From positions 1 to 54,570 of the forward strand of contig CAUJHH010000062.1 in assembly GCA_963204725.1 (NCBI GenBank): a DNA stretch of 54,570 nucleotides, in the 5' to 3' direction. Below the pieces are notes generated by a model. It was not told the origin of the DNA. It worked only from the letters and a program-made list of their open reading frames with translations, and made no database searches. The translations under genes were made by a program, and so were the position numbers. This stretch comes from Planctomycetota bacterium (GTDB lineage: Bacteria; Planctomycetota; Phycisphaerae; Phycisphaerales; UBA1924). Shown here in pieces: positions 8,960-17,611 of the stretch (its first letter is position 1; every line of letters begins with the position of its first letter).

Positions 8960-9700
8960 ATGCCCCAGCGCATCAACCTCGACGAACCCGCAGCCCCCGT
9001 TCGCAAAGCCATCGACGCCAACTGGTCTCCCAAGAAGAAGAAGGTCGTCGGCGGCCTCTGTGTCGGGCTCGGCGTCCTTGCCGTCTCCGCCGGCGGCGTC
9101 TACGCCTGGGGCCATCGGCCCGTCTCGCTCCCCAAGACCCGCGAGGAAGCGATGAGGGTCATGGCCTCCGACCGCTACAAGAGCCTCGACGAGGATCGGC
9201 GCCGGCAATACGCCGTGGTCGCGGCGGATCTCTTCAAGGACGTGCCGCGCGAAGAGATGCGAACCATGTTTGAAGACGAGAAGACCCGTGAGGTCCTCTT
9301 TGAGATGCGCCAGGAACAGATGGACGAGACGATTCTCAAGGTCGCGCGAGGCGAGCCGATCCCCGATTGGCGCACCGGCTGGCGTCCGGGTGGTGGCGGG
9401 CCGGGAGGCCCCGGCGGGCCACGCCCCGAGGGAGGCACGCCGGGCGAGGGCCAGCGGCGCGAGGGCGGTCCCGGCGGAGCGGGTGCGCCAGGAGGCGGTG
9501 AGATGACCGACGAGCAGCGCCAGCAGCGCCGCGCTGACATGGTCGGACGCATCAACCAGCGCATCGGACAGAGCATCAACAACGGCAACGCCCAGATGAA
9601 CGGGCTCCGCTCGGAGTTCATGTCCCGTATGCGTGAACAGGGCGGCGGCCCCGGCGGCGCACGACCCGGTGGAGGCGGAGGCGGCCGCGGACCGGGGTAA
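8960..9700 (+). CDS. Membrane-anchored protein with Gly/Pro-rich linker
   Basis: 246 residues, unrecognised. A basic N-terminus (KKKK at about residues 25-30) is followed by one hydrophobic helix (GGLCVGLGVLAVSAGGVYAW), then a charged helical region with a repeated Met-Arg pattern, then about 45 residues of GG/PG-rich low complexity (residues 135-180), another charged helix, and a Gly-rich tail. It looks like a single-pass protein with most of its mass outside the cytoplasm. The ATG at 8960 has GGAG 7 bases upstream; the ATG at 8954 is too close. It follows the pilin-like gene by 63 bases and may be in the same operon. Confidence 0.75.
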   Translation: MPQRINLDEPAAPVRKAIDANWSPKKKKVVGGLCVGLGVLAVSAGGVYAWGHRPVSLPKTREEAMRVMASDRYKSLDEDRRRQYAVVAADLFKDVPREEMRTMFEDEKTREVLFEMRQEQMDETILKVARGEPIPDWRTGWRPGGGGPGGPGGPRPEGGTPGEGQRREGGPGGAGAPGGGEMTDEQRQQRRADMVGRINQRIGQSINNGNAQMNGLRSEFMSRMREQGGGPGGARPGGGGGGRGPG

Positions 9701-9711
9701 GAAGAAGACAA

Positions 9712-9874
9712 TCACCACAGAGGCGCAAAGATCACAGAGCTGCACAAAGAGATGCGTGGTGAAACGGATTTGAACGCAAAGACCGCGAACAAGAAGAGGA
9801 ATTGAGGGCGGGCGAAGCATCCTTCGCGTTCAACCTCTGCCTTCTTGTCTGTGTTCTCCGGGTCTCTGTGGTGA
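9712..9874. repeat. Fold-back intergenic element with 11-bp inverted ends
   Basis: TCACCACAGAG (9712-9722) and CTCTGTGGTGA (9864-9874) are perfect inverted repeats 163 bp apart. Between them are further degenerate units (CACAGAG, CACAAAGAG; TCTGTGTTCTCCG) and a central hairpin GCGAAG-CATC-CTTCGC (9812-9827). It fills the space between two convergent genes. A relative lies at 6080-6155. The type is a non-coding repeat with MITE-like geometry; no transposase is present. Confidence 0.75.
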
Positions 9875-9892
9875 GTTCTGTCCTTACGACTC

Positions 9893-12628
9893 TCACTCAC
9901 CCTTGGCAATGGCCTCAAGTGCCGCGAGCCGCTTCTTGTGGATCTCTCGATCCGGCTCGATCGCAATGAGAGATTCCAGTTGGTGTCGTGCGCCGGCGTA
10001 GTCCTTCGCGACGATCGCGATCCGTGCCGCGATCTCGCGTGAATCGGCGTCGAAGGGCGCGATCCTCACCACACGCATCGCCTTCTCGTTGGCTTTCTGG
10101 AACTCGCCGCGCTCCGCGTAGAGCCGTGCCAGTTCCGACGCGTACGCCGGTGAGTGGACCTCGCGCGCGTCGAGCCATTCCAGGTGCGGGATCGCCTGGT
10201 CCGCCCAGTCCCGACCGTCATCCACGATGCCCGACGCATTGGTCAGATAGACACGCGCGAGAGCCCTGTGCGGCTTGTCGTCCATCGGGCGTGCTGCGGC
10301 GGCCCTTTCAAGCAGGTCGACCATCGACGTATCGGGTACTCCACCGTTCATGCGAAGCGCAGACTCGACCGCAACGCCGAGGAGCTCCGGATGATCCGGG
10401 TGCTCCGACAGAGCGCGATCCAGCGCCTGCACGGGAGAGAGCGGCTCCAGGAGTTCGACGCCGTCCGCGCCCTTCCTGACACCCGGCTGCATCGCCAGCT
10501 CAACCAGTGTCTTCGCATCCGGCTCGCCGGGCGCGAGCCGCACGCCCCACGCGATCAGTTGCCCGCCAGCCCAGACCTTGAACTCCTCAAAGAACCGCGC
10601 GCGGGGAATACCGAGCACCTTGCGGAAGGCCTCCTCCTCGGTCACGCCCAGCGCGTACTGATCCATCAGATCGAGCGGTGCACGATCGCCGTACGTCTCG
10701 ATGATGTACTGGTACATCCAGTGGCCCTGTGCGTACGCCAGCGAGCGATCGGTCGGCTTCTTGGGCCGCACGAACGCGATGTTGATCCCGTCCAGGTCGA
10801 AAAGCCCGTCGGACTCGTAGGCATTGGCCAGCAGCCCGACCGTGCGGACATCACGCGGCGAATCCTCGAGATACACCGCCGCCGCCTCGGTGAACCAGTG
10901 CGGAATCCGGTTCTTCGTCCGAGCCAGGGTCACCGTGTGCGTGTACTCGTGACGCACCACGCGCAGCCAGTCGTATGGACCGACCAGATGTCCCGGACCG
11001 TCCGAGGGAGACTCCATCGCAACGATCGGCCCGGTCGCCGCGGCCATCGTGTGCAGCCCCGGCACGCCCGTGATCCGTACGCTGAACCACTCGTGATTGG
11101 GCATCACGTCGATCGTCGTCTTCACCGGCGGCTCAAAGTCGATCCCACCCCGCTCATTGCCACACACGCGCGCGTGCATCGCCTCGAGCGCGGGGAGCAT
11201 CTCTTGCGCAAGGATGGTGTCACGCCCCGGCTTGCAGCGCACGATGAAGTGCTCGGACTCGAAGCGTTCGTACTGCAGCAACTCGGTGAGCAGCTTCGTG
11301 CTGTTGTCGACTGCTACATTGAATGGATCAAGAGCGCGGGCCCGGCCAAGCGTGTCGAGAGATTCAATGTCTCGACCGGCCTGCGCCAGCATCAGCCCTC
11401 GATCGATCAGCGGCTCGGCCCAGTGTGGCTCGCGCTCGATCGCGCGGATGAGATACGCGTCGCTCAATTCATACTGCCGATTGTCGCTCAGTGTCCGCCC
11501 GACCTCGTAGAACGCGAGAGCGGAGAGAGGCGTGCCCGTCGCGAGCGCATCGAACGATGCAATCCGGGCGTCCGCGTCCGACAGATCGAACGCCCCCGCG
11601 CTCGCCGCGGCACGCAGCGCCAGCAGCGACCGCATCGCGGGGAATGCCGATATCGCGGGATCAAGGAAACCGATCGCGCCCATTGCGTCGCGCTGGCGGA
11701 GTTGTGCGCGAGCCCGGAGCTCGGCCGCCCACGGAGATGGCGCTGCGTCCTCTCCCGAAACCTTGCCCGCGAGCTGGTCGAGCCGGCCCGCGATCGACTC
11801 TGACGTCTGGAAGTCGAACTGATCGACCGACATGATCCCGAGCAGCCGCCACGCCTCTGCGCAGGAGGGATTCAGCCGCAGCACCTCGATCGCTGCCTGT
11901 CTGGCCTCTCTCTTGTTGTCCTTGCTGTTGAGCAGTTCCGCCTCGACCAGGCGCGCCGACCAGCTCAGCCTATCCAACTCGTCCCGTGCCCGCGCGAGGA
12001 GCGTCGTGATTGTTCGGTAGTCTTGCTGGGCATCGCGCCACGGGCCCTTCATACGGGCGCGGAGCAAGAGCCCGCGCACACCCTCGACCAGGTCGTCTGC
12101 GAGCGTGATCTGCTTCTCGGACATCATCGCCGCGATGGCGTCGAGCGCGGCTCCCGCTTCATCGGCTCTGCCAAGGTCGAACATCGCACGCGCCCGCAAG
12201 CGCAGACCCCGCATCGACCGTTGCCCCTCGAGCAACTCGATCGCCCGAGCCGGATCTCCACGCTCGATCATCGCGTCCGCCCGATCGAGGGCCGATGCCT
12301 CGGCGTTGGCAAGCGATTCATCCCAGAACCGACCGCTCACCAGCGCGGCGCGAGCCCGTGAGGCGGGATCGTTCAGATCATCGTCGCGCCATATGCCGTG
12401 ATGAATCCGCAGCTCGCGGGCCTGCTCCGGCGTGAGGTACGACTGCTCAAGCAGACGCGTGATCGAAGCCGAGAGTTCCGGCACCTCGATCGGGGTCGTC
12501 TTTGGCTCTTGCACGACCTGCGCCGTCGCTGCACCCGAGGCCACCGTGATCGCGAGCCCAGCGCTCGCGATGAGGACGAGGTGCCTCCATGCATGGCGAC
12601 TCGTCAGACTTCTCGATGGTGTGCGCAT
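9893..12628 (-). CDS. Secreted TPR protein with peptidase MA-like (HExxH) domain
   Basis: 911 residues from ATG 12628, with a signal peptide (HLVLIASAGLAITVASGAATAQ). The N-terminal half and the C-terminal end are helical repeats of TPR type. The middle carries a gluzincin metallopeptidase signature: HEYTH at residues 560-564 and a downstream Glu in IPHWFTEAAAVYLED (Glu581), giving two Zn-binding His and a third Zn ligand; the spacing fits the peptidase MA-like family. It probably acts in the periplasm or at the cell surface; the substrate is unknown. It ends a minus-strand run after the LolA-like gene, 100 bases downstream. Confidence 0.85.
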   Translation of the reverse strand: MRTPSRSLTSRHAWRHLVLIASAGLAITVASGAATAQVVQEPKTTPIEVPELSASITRLLEQSYLTPEQARELRIHHGIWRDDDLNDPASRARAALVSGRFWDESLANAEASALDRADAMIERGDPARAIELLEGQRSMRGLRLRARAMFDLGRADEAGAALDAIAAMMSEKQITLADDLVEGVRGLLLRARMKGPWRDAQQDYRTITTLLARARDELDRLSWSARLVEAELLNSKDNKREARQAAIEVLRLNPSCAEAWRLLGIMSVDQFDFQTSESIAGRLDQLAGKVSGEDAAPSPWAAELRARAQLRQRDAMGAIGFLDPAISAFPAMRSLLALRAAASAGAFDLSDADARIASFDALATGTPLSALAFYEVGRTLSDNRQYELSDAYLIRAIEREPHWAEPLIDRGLMLAQAGRDIESLDTLGRARALDPFNVAVDNSTKLLTELLQYERFESEHFIVRCKPGRDTILAQEMLPALEAMHARVCGNERGGIDFEPPVKTTIDVMPNHEWFSVRITGVPGLHTMAAATGPIVAMESPSDGPGHLVGPYDWLRVVRHEYTHTVTLARTKNRIPHWFTEAAAVYLEDSPRDVRTVGLLANAYESDGLFDLDGINIAFVRPKKPTDRSLAYAQGHWMYQYIIETYGDRAPLDLMDQYALGVTEEEAFRKVLGIPRARFFEEFKVWAGGQLIAWGVRLAPGEPDAKTLVELAMQPGVRKGADGVELLEPLSPVQALDRALSEHPDHPELLGVAVESALRMNGGVPDTSMVDLLERAAAARPMDDKPHRALARVYLTNASGIVDDGRDWADQAIPHLEWLDAREVHSPAYASELARLYAERGEFQKANEKAMRVVRIAPFDADSREIAARIAIVAKDYAGARHQLESLIAIEPDREIHKKRLAALEAIAKGE

Positions 12629-12728
12629 CCGGGCTGCCTCCGTGCATCGGCCGGCGCGTGACGCCGACACCCAACGTGTACCGTCGGAGTCAGTGTACGG
12701 TTCGGCGCTCTGATCGCGTGCAACGCGA

Positions 12729-13613
12729 TCACGGCTGCTCGATGCGTCCGCGATAGGGCTCCACCCGCACGTCGTACCCGCGTGCCGGCGTCGCCGTATC
12801 GAAGACCCTGTAAGGAAGTTCCTTCGGGTTCTTCTCCGGGCTCAGCATCTGCACGATCGATTCGTCACCCGCGACATTGGTCGTCCGGGCCATCCGGGGC
12901 AACAGGTCGCTCCTCCGATACCACACCCGGATCTCCGCCAACTCGTCGCCGTCCTGTGGCTCCAGCTTGGGCACGAGCGACAGCTGGTATGTCCCTTCGC
13001 CGCCGGTGACGAACGAGCGAAGCGAGTCCGCATCCAACCCGTCCTCTGTGGATAGCAGCGTCACGTTGTATCGGTTCAGCACGTCCTCACGCCTCTGGCC
13101 CACCGGCACCGGGAAAGGGCCCTCGCCGATCCGCAACGGATCGAACCGCTCCCCCGGCGGCACAACCTGCCGCTTGATGAACTGCTTCTGCTGCTCCAAC
13201 TTCTCCACCAGCCACTCGCCGTCGAAGATGTATTCCTTCGGCTCCTTCTCGACACGCGAACCAACGCGAAGCGAATCAAAGCGCACCGCGAATCGCCTCG
13301 AGGCGGGCGTCTGCTTGTCCCCCCGATCGACAGTCTCGTAGTACAGCATCCCGTCGCGTGTCTGCTCGTCACCAGCCAGCGCGAATATCCGCGTGTAGCG
13401 AATGCCCGCCGTGAACGTCTTGATCTCAAGATCGGAGGTCTCGAGCGCGAACAGCAGATCGTCCCCGCTCTCGATCGGATCGCCCGCCTTCCAGCCGGCC
13501 GGCACCGCGACATCGCCCGCCTCCTGCGCGACCGCGCCCGGTCCGACGCAGGAAACTGTTCCCAACACAAGGGCCAGCCCCATCCTCGTACAGAGATTCC
13601 GTGTCGGCGACAT
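12729..13613 (-). CDS. LolA-like outer-membrane lipoprotein carrier-type protein
   Basis: 294 residues from ATG 13613, chosen because CAGGAG lies 7 bases upstream and a signal peptide follows (MGLALVLGTVSCVGPGAVAQ). The body is a predicted beta-rich domain with EYIFDGEWLVEKLEQQKQFIKRQV, resembling the LolA/LolB fold where a half-barrel holds lipid. A Cys in the signal region (SCVG) is not a clean lipobox. Planctomycete genomes carry several LolA-like proteins that differ from proteobacterial LolA. Its neighbours, a lipoprotein upstream and a secreted peptidase downstream, support a cell-envelope role. Confidence 0.6.
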   Translation of the reverse strand: MSPTRNLCTRMGLALVLGTVSCVGPGAVAQEAGDVAVPAGWKAGDPIESGDDLLFALETSDLEIKTFTAGIRYTRIFALAGDEQTRDGMLYYETVDRGDKQTPASRRFAVRFDSLRVGSRVEKEPKEYIFDGEWLVEKLEQQKQFIKRQVVPPGERFDPLRIGEGPFPVPVGQRREDVLNRYNVTLLSTEDGLDADSLRSFVTGGEGTYQLSLVPKLEPQDGDELAEIRVWYRRSDLLPRMARTTNVAGDESIVQMLSPEKNPKELPYRVFDTATPARGYDVRVEPYRGRIEQP

Positions 13614-13702
13614 GCACGAGCTCCTGAACGGGCGGCAAGACCTGTGCGCCCGAGTGTTTACTTGGCGAATCCACGTGATTGTTGCGGGTCCGGAGCGCCG
13701 AG

Positions 13703-13723
13703 CGGCCTCGAGTGACGAGGCCG
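13703..13723 (-). terminator. Hairpin between the DUF3313-like and LolA-like genes
   Basis: A perfect 8-bp stem CGGCCTCG / CGAGGCCG with a 5-nt loop lies 29 bases after the stop of the lipoprotein gene, within the 138-base gap to the next start. No U-run follows, so it may be an attenuating or mRNA-stabilising stem rather than a full terminator. Confidence 0.4.
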
Positions 13724-13751
13724 TGACAGATCGGGGCACCTGCCGTTCGCG

Positions 13752-14438
13752 TCACGGACGGGTTGCAAGCTCCGCCGCGTCGCGAAGCCAGAGGTTCAGA
13801 CGCGCCGCCCAGTGCCGGAAGACGAGCCGCGCATCGGAGAAGGGATCGCCCTGGATGGGCTGCGACGCGTCGCGCACCACATCCGACTCGACCGCTGCTG
13901 CCAGCCGCTCCCGCGAGACGGAATCCACAATCTCGATCTCGACCGCCGCCCCACCGATCTGCACCTGACCTGTCGCCGGATCGACTCTTGAACTGGCGAG
14001 CGCGGTGATCGCCCCCCGGATCGAGGCGACCCGCGGACCCGGCGTCTCAACCACAGGATGGAGCAGCGAGAGCGCGGCGATGGTCTCGTCACGCAGCGCC
14101 CGGGCAAGCTCCGCGGCATCCGTATCGCTGATCCGCGTCCCCCGCACCGTCTTCGCGGGAAGGAACGTGATCGGTTCGACAATGAACGAGTCGTAGTCGG
14201 TCAGGCGCGCGGATTGGTCGTAGAGCGTGCCGGGGTGCCTCGGGCTCGTGGCGAGCTTTGAGTAGTCGCCGAGGAAGCCCGAGTACGAGACCTCCCGAAA
14301 GGCCACGGACGATCGCGCGTCGTCCGAGCGAGTCGGATCCGGATCGGCCGGAGGCGTCGAAGCGCACCCAACCAGCCAGAGCGGCAGCAACGTGCCGACG
14401 AGAAGAACAGACGTCCGGAGCGTTTTCACGGGATGCAT
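13752..14438 (-). CDS. DUF3313-like lipoprotein
   Basis: 228 residues from ATG 14438, with a lipoprotein signal LLPLWLVGCASTPP (Cys near residue 25). The body YSGFLGDYSKL...DYDSFIVEPI matches the DUF3313 family pattern, followed by a domain of alternating strands with GAITALASSRVD and VEIEIVDSVSRERLAA. The family is periplasmic or outer-membrane attached, with unknown function. Longer starts exist, up to 14585, but would bury the lipobox. It is 67 bases downstream of the ptsH-like gene. Confidence 0.75.
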   Translation of the reverse strand: MHPVKTLRTSVLLVGTLLPLWLVGCASTPPADPDPTRSDDARSSVAFREVSYSGFLGDYSKLATSPRHPGTLYDQSARLTDYDSFIVEPITFLPAKTVRGTRISDTDAAELARALRDETIAALSLLHPVVETPGPRVASIRGAITALASSRVDPATGQVQIGGAAVEIEIVDSVSRERLAAAVESDVVRDASQPIQGDPFSDARLVFRHWAARLNLWLRDAAELATRP

Positions 14439-14505
14439 CAGCTCAAGGATCGGCACGAAGAACTTGCCGGGGCGAGCGGATTCGCACGCGATCCGCACGA
14501 TCCAT

Positions 14506-14811
14506 TCATTCCTCATCGAAACCCCGCTCCACAAGCGCGCACAGAGCGCCGAGTGCGGCCTCCGCGTCCTCGCCTTCGGAGACAATCTCGAGCGGCGTGC
14601 CCTGGGTCGCGGCCAGCATCATCATCTGCATGATCGACTTCCCGTCGACCTCGGTTTCGTCCCGGCGCACCAGCACGCTCGACTTGAACGTCGCCGCGAG
14701 ATCCACGAACGCCATCGCCGGCCTGGCGTGCAGGCCCAGCCGATTGATGATCGTCACCGTGATGGATCGGCGTTCCGGCAAAGCGTGGAATCTCCTCATC
14801 GGCCCGGCCAT
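14506..14811 (-). CDS. ptsH: HPr-family phosphocarrier protein
   Basis: 101 residues (or 97 from the second Met). The phosphorylatable histidine lies in NRLGLHARPAMAF (His28), and the regulatory serine position in DGKSIMQMMMLAATQG (Ser59 here, equivalent to Ser46 of HPr). A Glu-rich C-terminus ends the protein. It sits directly downstream of the ptsN gene (34 bases), typical of a nitrogen-type phosphotransferase system. No enzyme I gene is in this window. Confidence 0.93.
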   Translation of the reverse strand: MAGPMRRFHALPERRSITVTIINRLGLHARPAMAFVDLAATFKSSVLVRRDETEVDGKSIMQMMMLAATQGTPLEIVSEGEDAEAALGALCALVERGFDEE

Positions 14812-14845
14812 CGCACCGGGGCACGGAGCACATCCGAGCGATGAC

Positions 14846-15322
14846 TCAGCCCGGGAATCCCTGCGAATCGGCCTCGTCGAGCAGCGTCAGCACCTCGGGA
14901 ACGGCCGATGCCTGACGGAGGAATCGCCTGAATCGCTCCTGCGAGAGGTTCTTGAAGATGACCTCCATGGCGAGCAGATGCTCCTCGGGCTTGTCCTCGG
15001 GAGAAAGCAGCAGGAACACGGAGTACACGGGTTGGCGGTCCAATGCGTTGAAATCCACCCCGCGGGTCGAAAGCCCGATCGTGGCGCACATCTTTCCGAT
15101 CGCCTTGTGCTTCACGTGGGGCACGGCCACACCCTTGCCGAATCCGGTGGACCCCTTCTTCTCTCGATCGAGGATGGCACGCACGAGTTCGTCCCGGACC
15201 GCGGGTTTGGCCACGCCCGCAGCGATGATGGAGTCGACCATCTCGCCAATCACGTCGTCGCGCTCTGTGGCGGCCAGGTTTGCGATCACCGCATCACGGA
15301 CGATGATATCGTTCAGCTTCAT
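14846..15322 (-). CDS. ptsN: PTS EIIA-Ntr-like protein
   Basis: 158 residues from ATG 15322, with GGAG upstream. It is a PTS_EIIA type-2 domain: the active-site histidine is in GVAVPHVKHKAIG (His69), preceded by DREKKGSTGFGKG and followed by VFLLLSPEDKPEEHLLAM. These proteins receive phosphate from HPr-like carriers and regulate, for example, K+ uptake and stress responses rather than sugar import. It forms a cassette with hpf upstream (36 bases) and ptsH downstream. Confidence 0.93.
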   Translation of the reverse strand: MKLNDIIVRDAVIANLAATERDDVIGEMVDSIIAAGVAKPAVRDELVRAILDREKKGSTGFGKGVAVPHVKHKAIGKMCATIGLSTRGVDFNALDRQPVYSVFLLLSPEDKPEEHLLAMEVIFKNLSQERFRRFLRQASAVPEVLTLLDEADSQGFPG

Positions 15323-15358
15323 TCTTTTGTCGCTCCTGCCCTTGGGGGGCACGCCCGA

Positions 15359-15667
15359 TCAGCGATTCCCCTCGCGCAGACGGTTCTTGTACTCGGTCAC
15401 CTGGCGACTCGCCTTCTGCGACGCCTGATCGATCGCGGCATAGACGTCCTCGTTCTTGGCGTGGCACACGAACGGATCGTGCTTCGGCACACTCGAGACG
15501 ATCTCCACGTCGTACTCGCCCTTGTGGCTGTGGTCGGCCTTCGTCACCGTCACGGCTGTCGCGGAGACGCCGTCGAAGTGCTTGCCCACGTGCTCCACCT
15601 TCGACTCCGCGTATGCACGGATCGCATCGGTGATCTCAAGCCCTCTCCCGATGACTTCAATGCGCAT
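15359..15667 (-). CDS. hpf: Ribosome hibernation promoting factor (short HPF/RaiA)
   Basis: 102 residues, the short form. It opens MRIEVIGRGLEITDAIRAYAESKVEHVGKHF and has the conserved KADHSHKGEYDVEIVSS core of the ribosome-binding fold. It inactivates 70S ribosomes in stationary phase. GAGGAG lies 7 bases before the start. In many bacteria it sits between rpoN and ptsN; here rpoN is missing and a DUF502 gene is upstream instead. Confidence 0.93.
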   Translation of the reverse strand: MRIEVIGRGLEITDAIRAYAESKVEHVGKHFDGVSATAVTVTKADHSHKGEYDVEIVSSVPKHDPFVCHAKNEDVYAAIDQASQKASRQVTEYKNRLREGNR

Positions 15668-15792
15668 GAATGCTCCTCTTCAACCGCCCAAACGTCCGAC
15701 CCGACCGGACCAGCCGACAAGATCACGAACGCTAGCGATGATAAGCCCGACGAACGTCCCCGTCAGGGGCGAGAGCCATCCAACAGGCTCCC

Positions 15793-16632
15793 TCAAGGGA
15801 CCGGCGTCACCCCGCCCTTGCTCGACGGGCGATCGAGAGCCGAGAGCGGCTTCCCGGTGCTCTCGGGCGTCAGCACGCCCGCCGTGATCACAAACCGCAA
15901 CGCCTCGTCGATCGAGAGTGGCATGTCCTTCACCTCGTTCGATCGCACGTTCACAACGAATCCGGTGAAGGGTGTCGGCGTCGTCGGAACGAAGACCGAG
16001 AGCATCTCCCCCCCACCAACGTCGCGAGCTTCCTGGAGAGAGTTCCCGGTCACGAATCCGATTGTCCAGCACTCCCGGCGCGGCCACTCCACCAGCACCA
16101 CGCGATTGAACGCCATCGCCTTCTCGCCAAACACCAGATCGACGACCTGCTTGACGTGGGGATAAACCTGCTTGAAGCCCGGGATCCTCTGGATCAACGC
16201 CTCCATGCGTCCGTACACCTGACGACCGAAGAACCCGCCCAGGAGCACGCCCGCGAGGTACACCAGGCCCATCGCCACGATGAGCCCGATGCCGTTGAGC
16301 CACCAGTGCTCCGCCCATCGCTCGCGGAATCGCCTCAGCGACTCCTTCGACTTGCCCTGGACAAACCAACCCTCGTCGGGCGTTTTCGGGTTGCCCTTCT
16401 CGTCCTTCAGCCCCGGCTCGAACGCGGGCAGCGTCTTGTGATCCATAACACGCGGCACAACCTCGACATAGGCCCACTGGATGCCCGCGTTGATCGGACC
16501 GGCCACTGTCTTGAGCAGGAAGCTGAACGCCTGCCAGAGCAGCCACAGCGTGACAATCGATGGCAGCAGAATGCCGAGCCCGCGAAAAAAGAACCTCTTG
16601 AAATCAGACTCGAACGATTCTCGCTTGGACAT
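15793..16632 (-). CDS. DUF502-family membrane protein
   Basis: 279 residues. Two membrane segments: residues about 16-45 (FFRGLGILLPSIVTLWLLWQ) and about 112-135 (IGLIVAMGLVYLAGVLLGGF). The segment IPGFKQVYPHVKQVVDLV followed by FNRVVLVEWPRRECWTIGFVTG is the hallmark of DUF502, with FVPTTPTPFTGFV close behind. The function is unknown. It lies 125 bases upstream of hpf on the same strand. An insertion of about 50 charged residues between the two helices is longer than usual. Confidence 0.88.
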   Translation of the reverse strand: MSKRESFESDFKRFFFRGLGILLPSIVTLWLLWQAFSFLLKTVAGPINAGIQWAYVEVVPRVMDHKTLPAFEPGLKDEKGNPKTPDEGWFVQGKSKESLRRFRERWAEHWWLNGIGLIVAMGLVYLAGVLLGGFFGRQVYGRMEALIQRIPGFKQVYPHVKQVVDLVFGEKAMAFNRVVLVEWPRRECWTIGFVTGNSLQEARDVGGGEMLSVFVPTTPTPFTGFVVNVRSNEVKDMPLSIDEALRFVITAGVLTPESTGKPLSALDRPSSKGGVTPVP

Positions 16633-16721
16633 GGCTCATCCGTTCAATGCCGACGCGAGCTCCTCGCCCGCGCCCCCGAGCGCGACGCTCTTGGGGCCGA
16701 CATTGTACGGATGGTCAATGC

Positions 16722-17519
16722 TCAGGCCGCGTCTCGCCGCCCGACCCGCTTGGTCGGCGCACGGTACACGTCGAAAGCCGGGTGAAGATGCTCGGCGATC
16801 ACGCCCGCCACGAAGACCTTCTGACCCTCGGATAGCCCCAGTGGCAGCGAGCCCCCTGATGTCCGCGCAAGCGAACCGCTCCGAGCGAGCGGACCGGCCC
16901 GACGTCCGGCGGAAGCAAGATCGTGGGCGCTCGGATTGAACCCGCAGAAGCGAGCAACCCGCTCCGCCACACCCCACGAATCCTCGCTCATCTCGTGCTC
17001 GTGCACGATGAGCAGCGATCGAAACGACTGCTGCGCCCGCACAAACGCGGACATGAAGTCCACGCACGCGCGCAGGCCGAGGCGGCACTCGGGGGTGAGC
17101 GCCCCGTCGCCGGGCGGACGTGCGCAGAGCAGATCGTCCAGCGAACATGACGCTGCTCGCCGCTCCACGCGGAGCAACCGATAGTTCGCCACGATCGCAT
17201 CGCGCGGATCGGCACACATCAGCACAACTCGGCGGCCGGCCAACGCTCCGGTCACCGACCTCGGCAGGCCTCGTCCGGGCGCATCGGACAGACCCTCAAC
17301 CCACTCGACAGTGCTGGGGTCGACGCCCGGCATCGTGAGCAGAAGCGACTCGGTAAGCCCCCGCAGCCGGGGAAGCCCGCACCCATTGAAGGCCACCACA
17401 GTCGCGCCGGGGGCCACGCCATCATCCTTCATCGCCTGAGCCGCTCGCTTGACCATGGAAGTGCTCCGATCGCCGGCCGCGTCCCACGCGCCTGCCATGG
17501 CTATCGGAACTCGCAACAT
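16722..17519 (-). CDS. Divergent sulfotransferase-like protein
   Basis: 265 residues, from ATG 17519. The segment RRVVLMCADPRDAIVANYRLL (about residues 92-112) looks like the 3'-phosphate-binding motif of sulfotransferases, and SLLIVHEHEMSEDSWGVAERVARFCGF resembles the YED..L...LG.. helix downstream. A recognisable 5'-phosphosulfate loop is missing; the N-terminus is hydrophobic and glycine-rich instead. It could be an inactive relative or have another function. It is 89 bases upstream of the DUF502 gene. Confidence 0.4.
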   Translation of the reverse strand: MLRVPIAMAGAWDAAGDRSTSMVKRAAQAMKDDGVAPGATVVAFNGCGLPRLRGLTESLLLTMPGVDPSTVEWVEGLSDAPGRGLPRSVTGALAGRRVVLMCADPRDAIVANYRLLRVERRAASCSLDDLLCARPPGDGALTPECRLGLRACVDFMSAFVRAQQSFRSLLIVHEHEMSEDSWGVAERVARFCGFNPSAHDLASAGRRAGPLARSGSLARTSGGSLPLGLSEGQKVFVAGVIAEHLHPAFDVYRAPTKRVGRRDAA

Positions 17520-17611
17520 CGATGCTGAGGCCCGCGCCCAGATTGGTCATGCCGCGACACCGGCACGCCCGAATCGCGCGATTCCTGCGCGATCCGGGGC
17601 CACGGAACAGA

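Noticed and set aside
9712..9966. 84-codon frame over the fold-back repeat
   Set aside because: It is translated repeat sequence that runs antiparallel through the end of the peptidase gene; the inverted-repeat structure explains it better.
10154..11803. 549-codon open frame antisense to the TPR peptidase gene
   Set aside because: Arg/His/Pro-rich low-complexity translation without any family motif; a typical shadow of a high-GC gene.
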